From positions 1-40,551 of the forward strand of contig CALEMB010000123.1 of NCBI GenBank assembly GCA_937902805.1: DNA of 40,551 nucleotides. The letters are read 5' to 3'. Source of the DNA: an uncultured Bacteroidales bacterium (lineage in GTDB: Bacteria > Bacteroidota > Bacteroidia > Bacteroidales > F082). Below the pieces are notes generated by a model. The model saw nothing but the letters and a program-made list of their open reading frames with translations, searched no databases and was not told the DNA's origin. Below, in pieces: positions 1 through 7,681 of this stretch (positions within the stretch are counted from its first letter, which is position 1; every line of letters begins with the position of its first letter). The position numbers were made by a program, and so were the translations under genes.

Positions 1-2
1 GC

Positions 3-92
3 TCATGCTACGGTGGTGGCAGCCGCAGCTCCAGTTCAGGCAGCAGCCACAGTTCCAGCAGCGGCCGTTCGGGTGGCGGTGGAAGAAGATAA
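3..92 (+). CDS. 3' end of a Ser/Gly-rich protein (partial)
   Basis: Reading frame 3 is open from the left edge to TAA at 90-92 and encodes a low-complexity tail of about 29 residues dominated by Ser and Gly, ending in Gly-Gly-Gly-Gly-Arg-Arg. Only the C-terminus lies in the window, so the protein cannot be identified. Tails of this kind occur on membrane or lipoprotein-like proteins (for example TPM-domain proteins), but that is only a resemblance. The strong terminator at 123-167 follows the stop and supports this as the end of a real transcription unit. Confidence 0.5.
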   Translation, partial: SCYGGGSRSSSSGSSHSSSSGRSGGGGRR

Positions 93-122
93 TCGTCGAC
101 CCATGACAATTGTTTAACGATA

Positions 123-167
123 AAAGACTACCTTTGCAGCTCCAAACGCAAGGTAGTCTTTGTTTTT
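123..167 (+). terminator. Rho-independent terminator
   Basis: A stem AAAGACTACCTT(T)GC pairs with GCAAGGTAGTCTTT (one bulged T) around a ~10-nt loop and is followed by TTTTT. It terminates the partial gene at the left edge. It also shows that the upstream in-frame ATG at 110 is not the start of the next gene, because it precedes the terminator. Confidence 0.85.
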
Positions 168-175
168 ATCCAACC

Positions 176-1633
176 ATGAAGAGACTTCACATCATATCCA
201 TCACCATTCTTATGGCAGCCACGGCTTCCGCCCAAACCGTCGATGATGCCTGCCTGTTCTCACAGACCTATTACCAAGGCACGGCCAAAGCCTTAGGTAT
301 GGGCAACGCCATGGGTGCCGTAGGTGGCGACATGACCGCCGTCTGCATCAACCCGGCAAGTATGGGCATCTACCGTAGTAGCGAAATCACCGCTTCAATC
401 AACCTGCTCGACAACTACAACAAGTCCACCTATTACGGGATGCAAAACACGGGCAACAAGGTGCGCTTCTCGATTCCCAACATCGGCTATGTCCATGCCA
501 AGGAAAAGAGCAACTTCCGCGCGCTGCGCTTTGCGCAATTCGGCGTCGGCTTCACACGAACCAATGACTTCAACGTACACACCAACACCATGGGCATCAA
601 CCCCAACAGCTCGAAGATTGACGACTATTTGGCACAAATTGACGGCTACGCTGTAAGTGAATTGAAAGATGCTTTTCCCTACACCATCTATCCCGCGTGG
701 AGCACCTATCTCATCGACATTTACCAAGACGCGAGCGGGCAGTCATATTACGACAGCCCCGTGCCTCCCGGCAACATCAGGCAAGGCCAGGAATGTGATT
801 ACATAGGGCGTTCCGAAGCCTGGACCTTTGCCGGCAGCTTCAACTTCTACGACCGCTTGTTCATCGGTATCAGCGCCGATTTGGCGCACGTCAAGCGCGT
901 GGGTAACAAGACACTGAAAGAAAGCAGCGTTGAAAGCACCGCCACTGGCTTCAACCAATGGAGCTTTGACGAGGACCTCCGCTCCATAGGATGGGGAGGC
1001 AACGTCAAAGCCGGTTTCATCTTCCATGCCACACCATGGCTTCGCATCGGCGGTGCCTTCCACTCCCCCACCATCTTCAACTTCTCCGAAACATGGCAAA
1101 CCACGACCGAATCGGAGATCGACTTGGTCATGCACAAATACATCAGCCCTGAATCGCATTACGAGTACAATTTCTTCACTCCGCTGAAGTGGGTCGGCAG
1201 TCTCGCTTTTGTCATTGGGCAGCAAGGTATGGTCAGCATTGATGCGGAATACACCAACTATGGCGCAGCCCGTTTCAAGGCCGTCCCCAGTGATGATTTC
1301 GACTATGGCCCGACCAACGAAAGCATCAAAAGCACCTTGGGGCGCACCCTCAACTTACGCTTGGGCAGCGAGTGGCGTGTGGGCAACACCTATCTTAGGT
1401 TCGGAGCTGCCTATTACGGCAGTCCCTTTGGCCTTGGCCAGCCTGGCGGCAGCGTCAAGAAAGCCTCTTGCGGTGTCAGCGTGCCCTTGTCTGCCGCCAC
1501 CTCTTTGGATTTCGCCTACGAGCTGAGCCATGGCAAGACCTTCGTCACGCTTTATAATGTAGACGACATCGAATCCATCACGCACAGCCAATTCAGGAAC
1601 ATCCTTTTGATTACCTTAAAGGGACGTTTCTAA
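176..1633 (+). CDS. FadL/OMPP1-like outer-membrane beta-barrel protein
   Basis: A 485-residue protein starting at ATG 176. A longer frame opens at 110 but runs through a terminator, while ATG 176 begins a clear signal peptide (KRL, hydrophobic core, cleavage near ATASA-QT). The mature N-terminus has features common in the FadL/TodX (OMPP1) group: an early Gly/Ala-rich GMGNAMGAVGGD segment and an NPA motif. The rest has alternating amphipathic strands rich in Tyr, Trp and Phe, and the last residue is Phe, as in BAM-assembled barrels. The likely role is an outer-membrane channel for hydrophobic compounds; the substrate cannot be read. It stands alone between two terminators, so it is probably monocistronic. 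Confidence 0.75.
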   Translation: MKRLHIISITILMAATASAQTVDDACLFSQTYYQGTAKALGMGNAMGAVGGDMTAVCINPASMGIYRSSEITASINLLDNYNKSTYYGMQNTGNKVRFSIPNIGYVHAKEKSNFRALRFAQFGVGFTRTNDFNVHTNTMGINPNSSKIDDYLAQIDGYAVSELKDAFPYTIYPAWSTYLIDIYQDASGQSYYDSPVPPGNIRQGQECDYIGRSEAWTFAGSFNFYDRLFIGISADLAHVKRVGNKTLKESSVESTATGFNQWSFDEDLRSIGWGGNVKAGFIFHATPWLRIGGAFHSPTIFNFSETWQTTTESEIDLVMHKYISPESHYEYNFFTPLKWVGSLAFVIGQQGMVSIDAEYTNYGAARFKAVPSDDFDYGPTNESIKSTLGRTLNLRLGSEWRVGNTYLRFGAAYYGSPFGLGQPGGSVKKASCGVSVPLSAATSLDFAYELSHGKTFVTLYNVDDIESITHSQFRNILLITLKGRF

Positions 1634-1637
1634 ACGC

Positions 1638-1669
1638 AAAAAGGCTACCCGAAGGTAGCCTTTTGTTTT
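1638..1669. terminator. Bidirectional terminator between convergent genes
   Basis: A perfect 11-bp stem, AAAAGGCTACC / GGTAGCCTTTT, with a CGAA loop. It has T-rich sequence on the plus side and the matching A-run on the left for the minus strand. It separates the FadL-like gene from the convergent zinc-ribbon gene. Confidence 0.85.
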
Positions 1670-1685
1670 CCATTTCACTCCTGCA

Positions 1686-2678
1686 TCAATCCTTGTATTG
1701 GTTGATGATGCCCTTGTCGACCAGGATACGTCCGCAATACTCGCACACGATAATTTTCTTGTGCGTGCAAATGTCGAGCTGGTGTTGCGGGGGGATGCGG
1801 TTGAAGCAGCCACCACAAGCTTCGTCGAAAATGCCGACAACGGCGAGGCCGTTACGGGCATTCTTGCGGATGCGTTTGTAAGCAACCAAGAGGCGGTCCT
1901 CAACAAACTTCTCACAATCGGCCGAGCGCATCAACAGCTGCTCCTCCTCTTTCTCAGTACCTTCCACCAACGAATGCAACTCCTCTTTCTTCTCGGTCAG
2001 AGAGGCATTCAGTTCATTGAGACGCATCTGGGCGTTAGCAACCTTGGTCGCCACATCGTTGTCCTTGGCAGTAATTTCCTTAATGCGCTTCTCCGAAAGC
2101 TGGATGTCGAGGGTTTGGTACTCGATTTCCTTTGTCAGTGAGTCATATTCACGGTTGTTGCGGACATTGTTTTGTTGTTCCTCGTATTTCTTGATCAAAG
2201 CCTCGGTTTCCTTGATTTTGATCTTATAGTCGGAGATGTCTTTCTGGTGCTTCTTGCTTTCATCCTTGAAGTTGGCGATACGGGTCTCAAGGCCGGCGAT
2301 TTCGTCTTCCATGTCCTGGATCTCAAGAGGCAGGTTGCCACGATAGGCACGGATTTCGTCAATCTTGGAGTCGACCTGTTGCAAGGTGTAGAGCGCAACC
2401 AGCTTCTGTTCCACGCTCACCTCCACCGGGTCTTCCACGACGGGGGCAGCGACGACTTCCTGCTCTTGCTCTTTCACTCCTTCGACGACCTCAACGGGCT
2501 GTTCCTCCTCCTTCTTAGTGGATTTTTTTACAGCTTTCTTGGGCTGTTCCTCCACAGGAGCTTCTGCGACAGGCTCTTCCGTCACTTTCTTTGTGGACTT
2601 CTTCGCAGTCTTCTTGACCTCTTTCACCTCGGCTTTTTCTTCAACCTCGGCGACTTCTTTATTTTCTTTCTTAGCCAT
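1686..2678 (-). CDS. Coiled-coil protein with C-terminal C4 zinc ribbon (zf-RING_7 / CT398-like)
   Basis: A 330-residue protein in three parts. Residues 1-~90 are a low-complexity Lys/Glu/Ala/Val tail with repeated KKSTKK and EEQP elements. Residues ~95-265 form a long coiled coil. The C-terminus is a zinc ribbon with two CxxC pairs (CGGC and CEYC) spaced as in the zf-RING_7 family. Proteins with this coiled-coil plus ribbon build are widespread, often sit next to nif3, and are thought to bind nucleic acid or act as an adaptor; the exact role is unsettled. Here the gene starts 11 nt after nif3 on the same strand, so the two should be co-transcribed. The charged N-terminal tail looks like an addition to the family core. 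Confidence 0.85.
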   Translation of the reverse strand: MAKKENKEVAEVEEKAEVKEVKKTAKKSTKKVTEEPVAEAPVEEQPKKAVKKSTKKEEEQPVEVVEGVKEQEQEVVAAPVVEDPVEVSVEQKLVALYTLQQVDSKIDEIRAYRGNLPLEIQDMEDEIAGLETRIANFKDESKKHQKDISDYKIKIKETEALIKKYEEQQNNVRNNREYDSLTKEIEYQTLDIQLSEKRIKEITAKDNDVATKVANAQMRLNELNASLTEKKEELHSLVEGTEKEEEQLLMRSADCEKFVEDRLLVAYKRIRKNARNGLAVVGIFDEACGGCFNRIPPQHQLDICTHKKIIVCEYCGRILVDKGIINQYKD

Positions 2679-2689
2679 ATTATTGATTT

Positions 2690-3484
2690 CTAATTTCTTA
2701 CAAAATAATAAACCGCATTTGTCCTAGTTTCAGCGATTTCGGCTGCAAAGGTAGGAAATTTTTTCCGAATTAACTCACATATTAATTCTTTCGTGAATTG
2801 TTCGGTTTCAAAATGTCCGCCGTCGACCAGGAGGATGTTGCCCTCCGGCACGAAAAAGTCATGATATTTGATGTCAGCGGTGAGATAGGCATCGGCATGG
2901 TTTTTCAAGGCATCGCCCATGAACGGACTCCCCGAGCCGCCACACAACGCCACTTTTTGGATTTTACGGCCTGTCAAAGCCGAATGGCGCAAACAAGGCG
3001 AACCGATTTGCTTTGCTACAAGACTCAGAAAATCAGTTTCTTCCATCGGGCTTTCAAATTCTCCTATCATACCCGCACCACACACCTCAGGTTCGTCAAC
3101 CGAAGGTTGCAAAAGATGAAGGTTTTTCAATCCCAAACGCTCGGCTAGCATTCGGCTCACGCCCAAATAGCTGTTATCCAAGTTGGTATGCATGCAAATC
3201 ATGGAGATGTCGTGCTTGATGGCCTTCACCACAGCGCGTTCGATGTAGGTCTGTGGTGTGAGATGCTTCAAACCATGGAAAATCAAGGGATGGTGGCTGA
3301 CAATCACATCGCAGTTTTTGGCGACGGCTTCGTCAACAATAGCTTCAGTGATATCCAAGCAAATCAGGGCTTTATGTGCTTCAGCGTTGAGGTCGCCCAC
3401 CTGCAAGCCAGCGTTGTCGTAACTCTCCTGCCAATGCAGCGGTGCCACCTCAGTGATGCAATTCAAGATGTCTTTTACAGTCAT
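2690..3484 (-). CDS. Nif3-like dinuclear metal-centre protein (DUF34)
   Basis: A 264-residue Nif3/YbgI family protein. The metal-binding residues are visible: SHHP (H64, H65), MHTNLD (H99, D103) and near the C-terminus GGHFETE (H223, E227). The family forms hexameric toroids with a di-metal site; the physiological substrate is not firmly known (GTP cyclohydrolase-like or NAD-related metal chaperone roles have been proposed). The length fits the short form. The PII-like middle insertion found in ~365-aa versions is absent: after residue ~125 the chain goes straight to the GAGMIGEFE segment. It is first in a two-gene minus-strand unit with the zinc-ribbon protein. Confidence 0.9.
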   Translation of the reverse strand: MTVKDILNCITEVAPLHWQESYDNAGLQVGDLNAEAHKALICLDITEAIVDEAVAKNCDVIVSHHPLIFHGLKHLTPQTYIERAVVKAIKHDISMICMHTNLDNSYLGVSRMLAERLGLKNLHLLQPSVDEPEVCGAGMIGEFESPMEETDFLSLVAKQIGSPCLRHSALTGRKIQKVALCGGSGSPFMGDALKNHADAYLTADIKYHDFFVPEGNILLVDGGHFETEQFTKELICELIRKKFPTFAAEIAETRTNAVYYFVRN

Positions 3485-3495
3485 AATTTTCTTTT

Positions 3496-3539
3496 GACGC
3501 GAGACTTCAGGACTTCGGGACGCGGGACTGTCTCGCGTC
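3496..3539. repeat. GC-rich inverted repeat in the nif3/lpxK divergent region
   Basis: GACGCGAGAC (3496-3505) is matched exactly by its reverse complement GTCTCGCGTC (3530-3539). Further partial copies of GTCTCG follow to ~3560. The block is much richer in G+C than the AT-rich promoter DNA on either side, which suggests a small dispersed palindromic element rather than an operator. Copies elsewhere in the genome were not searched. Confidence 0.5.
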
Positions 3540-3603
3540 TCGTGTCACGCAGTCTCGTGTCCAATATTTTTTGAAATTGGCCGTAAAATTAAGGAATTTT
3601 GCC

Positions 3604-3611
3604 TAATTTTG
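3604..3611 (+). promoter_or_regulatory. Candidate -7 box for lpxK-punA-lpxH
   Basis: TAATTTTG matches the Bacteroidota TAnnTTTG element and ends 9 nt before the lpxK ATG at 3621, which would leave an almost leaderless message. An alternative, GAATTTTG at 3595-3602 with a TTG 20 bp upstream, fits the spacing better but has one mismatch. Confidence 0.4.
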
Positions 3612-3620
3612 AGCCCTACA

Positions 3621-4670
3621 ATGAGAATTTTACCACTGCCCATAGCGTTTATCGAGCATATAGTATTGAAAATCAGACATAAACTATATGATTGGCATAT
3701 CTTGAAATCCACACGATTCGACATGCCTGTGATTTGTGTGGGCAACCTCAATCTTGGCGGAACGGGAAAGACACCCACAGTGGAATACCTCATCCAATTG
3801 CTGAAGAACAATTACCTCGTGGCAACTTTGAGCCGTGGGTATGGACGCAAAACGAAAGGCTTCCAACTCGCCAACAGCCAAAGTACTTACGAAACCATTG
3901 GCGACGAGCCTTTGCAGTATTTCAACAAGTTCAATGACATTCAAGTCTCCGTGGACGAGGACCGCATCGAAGGCGTGAAAAAACTCATTACTGGTGGAAA
4001 CGCACCCGAGATCGTTTTGCTTGACGACGCCTTCCAACATCGGAAAATCAAGGCGGGATTGAACATCCTATTGACTGAATATCAGCACCTTTATTGTGAC
4101 GATTTTCTCTTTCCCGCAGGCACTTTGCGCGACATTAAATCCGCCGCCAAACGCGCCGATATCATTGTGGTCAGCAAGTCACCGAAGGAGTTGAAGGCCA
4201 ACGAAAAACAACAAATTATCAAAAAATTAAAGCCCCAAAAGCATCAAAAAGTGTTTTTCTCCTCATTGGAATATGCCCCTTTACGGCCTTTGAACAAGGG
4301 GGCGAAACAGGCTTCCGCTGAAAACACCGATTCCGCCATGGCATTTTGCGGCATCGCCAATCACAAATCCTTTATTGAAACGCTGGAAAAACACTACGAA
4401 ACCTTTGATTTCCTGTACTTTCCCGACCATCACGCCTATACGGAGAACGATGTAAAAGCCATCCTCCAACGCTATGCCAACCTTGGCGGCGAGAAGAAAA
4501 TCATCGTCACCACTGAAAAAGATGCCGCGCGATTGACAAATTCTCCCTATCTTTGTGAGTTTGAAACTACACCGCTGTACGTTTTGCCCGTTAGCGTGCG
4601 TTTCCACGAAGAAGAAAAGTTTAACGAAGAAATTTTGAATTATGTACGACAAAATAACCACCATTGTTGA
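3621..4670 (+). CDS. lpxK: Tetraacyldisaccharide 4'-kinase (lipid A synthesis)
   Basis: A 349-residue LpxK. It phosphorylates the 4' position of the tetraacylated disaccharide-1-phosphate to give lipid IVA at the inner face of the cytoplasmic membrane. The P-loop reads GNLNLGGTGKTP at residues 41-52, preceded by a short hydrophobic/basic N-terminal segment that anchors the protein. Further family blocks follow: LSRGYGRK, GDEP, LLDDAFQHRKI, and a C-terminal FPDHHAYTENDV segment. ATG 3621 is chosen over the in-frame TTG at 3609. The 3' end overlaps punA by 29 nt, so translation is likely coupled, and a second lipid A enzyme (lpxH) closes the cluster. Confidence 0.95.
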   Translation: MRILPLPIAFIEHIVLKIRHKLYDWHILKSTRFDMPVICVGNLNLGGTGKTPTVEYLIQLLKNNYLVATLSRGYGRKTKGFQLANSQSTYETIGDEPLQYFNKFNDIQVSVDEDRIEGVKKLITGGNAPEIVLLDDAFQHRKIKAGLNILLTEYQHLYCDDFLFPAGTLRDIKSAAKRADIIVVSKSPKELKANEKQQIIKKLKPQKHQKVFFSSLEYAPLRPLNKGAKQASAENTDSAMAFCGIANHKSFIETLEKHYETFDFLYFPDHHAYTENDVKAILQRYANLGGEKKIIVTTEKDAARLTNSPYLCEFETTPLYVLPVSVRFHEEEKFNEEILNYVRQNNHHC

Positions 4671-5478
4671 TTATATTAACCAGAAAACGCACCACTTCCA
4701 TCCTGAGATCGGCATCGTGCTTGGATCCGGACTGGACGGTTTGGCAGGTGCCATCAAGGTTGAGCACGTGATTTACTACTCGGATATACCCAACTTCCCT
4801 GTATCTACGGTAAAAGGGCATAGCGGACAGCTGTTGTTCGGCACCATCGCAGGTCGTCGTGTCATCGCTATGAGGGGCCGTTTCCACTTCTACGAGGGCT
4901 ATCCAATGAGTGAGGTCACTCTACCCATCCGCATGATGATGCGTCTTGGCATCCAGTTCCTCATCGTCTCCAACGCCTCTGGTGGCCTCAACCCAAATTT
5001 CAAGGTGGGCGACATCATGATTATCAACGATCAAATCCACATTATGCCTAATCCGCTGATTGGTCCGCATGACGAACGCTTCGGCGAACGCTTCCCCGAC
5101 ATGAGCGAGCCTTACGATAAGCGTCTCATCAAGTTGGCCGACGAGATTGCTCTGGAGAAAGGCATCGGGGTACAGCATGGAGTGTATTGTGCCACCACGG
5201 GGCCCACTTACGAAACACCTGCCGAGTGCCGTTATTTCCGCATCATCGGAGCCGATACCATCGGCATGTCCACCACCTCAGAGGTCATCGTGGCAAGACA
5301 AGGCAAACTGCCCGTTTTCGGCCTGTCCATTGTCTCCGACATGGGAAACATCTACGGCATGGATCATCCCATCACCATCACCCACGAAGAAGTCATCAAG
5401 GCCGTGAGTGCAGTGGGACCGAAACTCGTCACTCTCATCACTGAACTTATCCACCGCAGCTCCGAAATCCAGTTCTGA
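4642..5478 (+). CDS. punA: Purine-nucleoside phosphorylase
   Basis: A 278-residue trimeric-type purine nucleoside phosphorylase, which cleaves (deoxy)inosine and guanosine with phosphate for purine salvage. Family blocks visible in order: GSGLDGLAG, GHSGQLLFG, GRFHFYEGYP, SNASGGLN, the ATTGPTYETPAE substrate loop and GMSTTSEVIVARQ. The start overlaps the end of lpxK by 29 nt and the stop overlaps the lpxH start by one base (TGATG). The gene is therefore embedded in a lipid A cluster although its own pathway is unrelated. Length is normal for the family. Confidence 0.95.
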   Translation: MYDKITTIVDYINQKTHHFHPEIGIVLGSGLDGLAGAIKVEHVIYYSDIPNFPVSTVKGHSGQLLFGTIAGRRVIAMRGRFHFYEGYPMSEVTLPIRMMMRLGIQFLIVSNASGGLNPNFKVGDIMIINDQIHIMPNPLIGPHDERFGERFPDMSEPYDKRLIKLADEIALEKGIGVQHGVYCATTGPTYETPAECRYFRIIGADTIGMSTTSEVIVARQGKLPVFGLSIVSDMGNIYGMDHPITITHEEVIKAVSAVGPKLVTLITELIHRSSEIQF

Positions 5479-6236
5479 TGGCCGTCTATTTCGTCACCGA
5501 CTTCCATTTGGGCATCCCCTCGCTTGAGGACAGCCAACAGCGCGAGCGCAAGTTACTGCGCTTCCTCGACGGCATCCGTCCCGACTGCGAGGAACTCTAC
5601 CTGATGGGCGATTTGTTCGACTTTTGGTTTGAGTACAAGACTGTGATTCCCAAGGGCTTCGTCAGGCTGCAAGGCAAGTTGGCTGAATTCACCGACGCGG
5701 GTATTCCTGTGCATTTGTTCATCGGCAACCACGACCTTTGGTCGTTCGGCTATCTGCATGACGAGTTAGGCATTGAGCTGCACCGCGAGCCTGTCGTCAA
5801 GACCATCAAAGGAAAGAAGTTCTTCCTCGTCCACGGTGACGGCAGAGGACCTGGCGACAAGGGCTACAAGTTCTTGAAAAAGGTGTTTGAGTGCAAATTC
5901 AACCAATTCCTATTCAGACTGATACATCCCGACTGCGGCATAGGTTTAGCTCTGCGTTGGTCGCACCGTCATCGCCTGAAAAAGCTCAAGAATGAAGTGG
6001 AGCGTGGCTATTATGACAATGTTCCGCAGACCCGTCTTTACCAATACGCCCAAGAGCAGGCCGCCCTTGACTCAAGCATCGACTTTTTCGTTTTCGGCCA
6101 TCAGCATAAGCCCATGCAATACAAGACTGGCGACCACGCCCTGACTACCATAGTGGGGAATTGGATTTATGATTTCACGTATGCGGTATTTGATGGGGAA
6201 ACGATGGAATTACGACGATATATGGCAGAGACGTAG
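5478..6236 (+). CDS. lpxH: UDP-2,3-diacylglucosamine hydrolase-type metallophosphatase
   Basis: A 252-residue calcineurin-like phosphoesterase of the LpxH group, which releases UMP from UDP-2,3-diacylglucosamine in lipid A synthesis. The metal-site motifs are complete: TDFHLG (D8, H10), GDLFDFW (D45), GNHD (N84, H85), VHGDG (H119) and FGHQHKP near residue 215. ATG overlaps the punA stop. The C-terminus is odd: the stop codon lies inside a 24-bp perfect palindrome (6227-6250). A diverged second copy of its last 50 bp (from NWIYDFTY onward) lies 1.4 kb downstream beyond the ATPase gene, so the present end may be a replacement. Confidence 0.9.
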   Translation: MAVYFVTDFHLGIPSLEDSQQRERKLLRFLDGIRPDCEELYLMGDLFDFWFEYKTVIPKGFVRLQGKLAEFTDAGIPVHLFIGNHDLWSFGYLHDELGIELHREPVVKTIKGKKFFLVHGDGRGPGDKGYKFLKKVFECKFNQFLFRLIHPDCGIGLALRWSHRHRLKKLKNEVERGYYDNVPQTRLYQYAQEQAALDSSIDFFVFGHQHKPMQYKTGDHALTTIVGNWIYDFTYAVFDGETMELRRYMAET

Positions 6237-6250
6237 CGCGCTACGTCTCT
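6227..6250. repeat. 24-bp perfect palindrome over the lpxH stop codon
   Basis: The sequence from 6227 to 6250 is its own reverse complement (arms AGAGACGTAGCG / CGCTACGTCTCT), followed by a partial repeat ACGTCTCG. The lpxH TAG (6234-6236) is inside the left arm. GAGACG-type palindromes resemble small dispersed REP-like elements. It may also act as a transcription barrier between the convergent lpxH and ATPase genes, although it lacks a U-tract. Confidence 0.75.
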
Positions 6251-6263
6251 ACGTCTCGTTGCG

Positions 6264-7439
6264 TCAATACACGAATCCGAACATCCAAATTGGAATTGAA
6301 TTGCCAAAAGCATATTCAATGTTGTCTTTCACCAAATAAGCAATCTCGGCATCTTTTATCTGTTTGCCTTTTTTGTTTTTCCCACCAACCTCAAACGTAA
6401 CGCCTTCAATTTCAAAGTCAGAGATTTTTGAAGCAGTCACTTTGTATGCCTCTTGCATCCACATAAGAAACAATGTCTCCCGGATGGTGCCTTCATCAGG
6501 TTTGTTGTCGGAAATAGCAAAGGCTATGTTGCTATTATTCAAATACAACTTCTCCGCTTTTTGCAAGATAGCATCACCTGTACCCTTTTCTGCCAGTACA
6601 TTAAACAATCGTGATGTCGTTAAATACTCAATGTAGTCGGGAAGTTGATTACGCCCAATTTCAAGATCTCTAGATAGTTTCGAATAGTTAGGCTTGAACG
6701 GCACGCTGTTAGCCAACACGTACATAAGTTTTTTCAGTTTTCCTGCAGAAGCAACAGGCATTTCAGCATAATTTGGGATGTCATGCTCGACGGTTTCATT
6801 GATGGCCTGCTTCAATCTCAGATGAAAATCATCTTCCTTGAAGAAAGGATACACGCCCTTTTTACGATATTCTTCATAGTATTTCAACGGTCTATGCTCG
6901 CCGTATGGGAAATCAACATGTCCTTTTAGAATGTCTTCAAGGGTTGCGGCTTTGAGGTTCCAGTTGTTAACGATGTTGAGATATTCCCTGAATGAAAGAC
7001 CAGGCATAGTGTATTCTATGGCTCTACGGCTCAAGTCAGCCATACCGCCTTTCCTTAAAGCCAATAGGGAACTACCAGAATAAACCACAGAAAGCAGAGG
7101 CAATTTGTCGTATATCATCTTGATTTCCGTTGACCAACCCTTATACTTGTGAATTTCGTCGATATAGAGCCTTTTGCCACCACGCTTGAAGAAATCGTAT
7201 GCCAGTTCAAACACGGTGTGACCAGAAAAATAGAAGTCATCGGCCTGAACATAAAGTGTTTCTTCAAGATTATCAAACTTTCGGATATGCTGCAACAACA
7301 AAGTTGATTTTCCTACGCCTTTTTGCCCCAACAGCCCGATAAGCCGATTGTTCCAATTAATCTTGTCGTGAAACGACCTGACATATCCCATTGGCGTCAG
7401 TTCAAGTGCAATTCGGAAGGATTCAAACAAGGTTTCCAT
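6264..7439 (-). CDS. AAA ATPase with DUF4143-type C-terminal region
   Basis: A 391-residue protein of the AAA_14/DUF4143 family. Walker A is GQKGVGKST (residues 38-46) and Walker B is LYIDEIH (D94, E95). A sensor-like VYSGSSLLAL follows, then the FREYL segment typical of the family. The C-terminal half (about 230-391) has a winged-helix-like block (KLSRDLEIGRNQLPDYIEYL) and a nuclease-like EVGGKNKKGKQI element. The biological role of the family is poorly known; members are numerous and patchily distributed in gut Bacteroidota, which suggests mobility or defence. Here the gene is inserted between lpxH and a duplicated lpxH end, on the opposite strand, with three operator-like repeats at its 5' side. 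Confidence 0.85.
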   Translation of the reverse strand: METLFESFRIALELTPMGYVRSFHDKINWNNRLIGLLGQKGVGKSTLLLQHIRKFDNLEETLYVQADDFYFSGHTVFELAYDFFKRGGKRLYIDEIHKYKGWSTEIKMIYDKLPLLSVVYSGSSLLALRKGGMADLSRRAIEYTMPGLSFREYLNIVNNWNLKAATLEDILKGHVDFPYGEHRPLKYYEEYRKKGVYPFFKEDDFHLRLKQAINETVEHDIPNYAEMPVASAGKLKKLMYVLANSVPFKPNYSKLSRDLEIGRNQLPDYIEYLTTSRLFNVLAEKGTGDAILQKAEKLYLNNSNIAFAISDNKPDEGTIRETLFLMWMQEAYKVTASKISDFEIEGVTFEVGGKNKKGKQIKDAEIAYLVKDNIEYAFGNSIPIWMFGFVY

Positions 7440-7478
7440 AGTGAAATTTTGGGCAAAAATAGGAAATTTTTGATAATT

Positions 7479-7560
7479 GCACCTCTAAAAGCGCAAAATT
7501 TTATAAAATTTGCACTTTGTAAAGTGGAAATAATTATTAAAATTGCACTTTGTAAAGTGC
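7479..7560 (-). promoter_or_regulatory. Three 16-bp near-palindromes at exact 33-bp spacing upstream of the ATPase gene
   Basis: Units start at 7479, 7512 and 7545. The last is GCACTTTGTAAAGTGC, an inverted repeat of GCACTTT/AAAGTGC with two central bases. The middle copy differs at the final base and the first is a degenerate version. The 17-bp spacers are very A+T-rich. An exact 33-bp period is about three helical turns, which would put bound dimers on one face of the DNA. The array sits 40-120 bp upstream of the ATPase start (7439), so autoregulation or a dedicated repressor is plausible. No regulator gene is adjacent. Confidence 0.55.
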
Positions 7561-7580
7561 AGTTTTTGGTAGTATCAATA

Positions 7581-7650
7581 GATTTATGATTTCACTTATG
7601 CTGTGTTTGATGGGGAAACAATGGAATTAAAGCGGTTTGAGGAAGATTGA
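7581..7650 (+). pseudogene. Orphan second copy of the lpxH 3' end
   Basis: From 7581 the sequence matches lpxH 6164-6212 at 45 of 49 positions. In the lpxH frame it encodes IYDFTYAVFDGETMELKRFEED then TGA (7648-7650), against IYDFTYAVFDGETMELRRYMAET in the intact gene. The upstream codon in this frame is TAG, so the piece is not expressed as a gene. It looks like the original or a donor-strain lpxH terminus displaced by insertion of the ATPase cassette (about 6213-7580). Confidence 0.8.
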
Positions 7651-7681
7651 AACAGTTCAAATTAATTATTGACATACAAAA

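Noticed and set aside
110..175. Upstream ATG extending the FadL-like gene
   Set aside because: The extension crosses a strong terminator and would bury the signal peptide, so ATG 176 was used.
7479..7560. Possible mini CRISPR array
   Set aside because: Repeats are only 16 bp with 17-bp A+T-rich spacers that resemble each other, and no cas gene is present; operator or small tandem repeat fits better.
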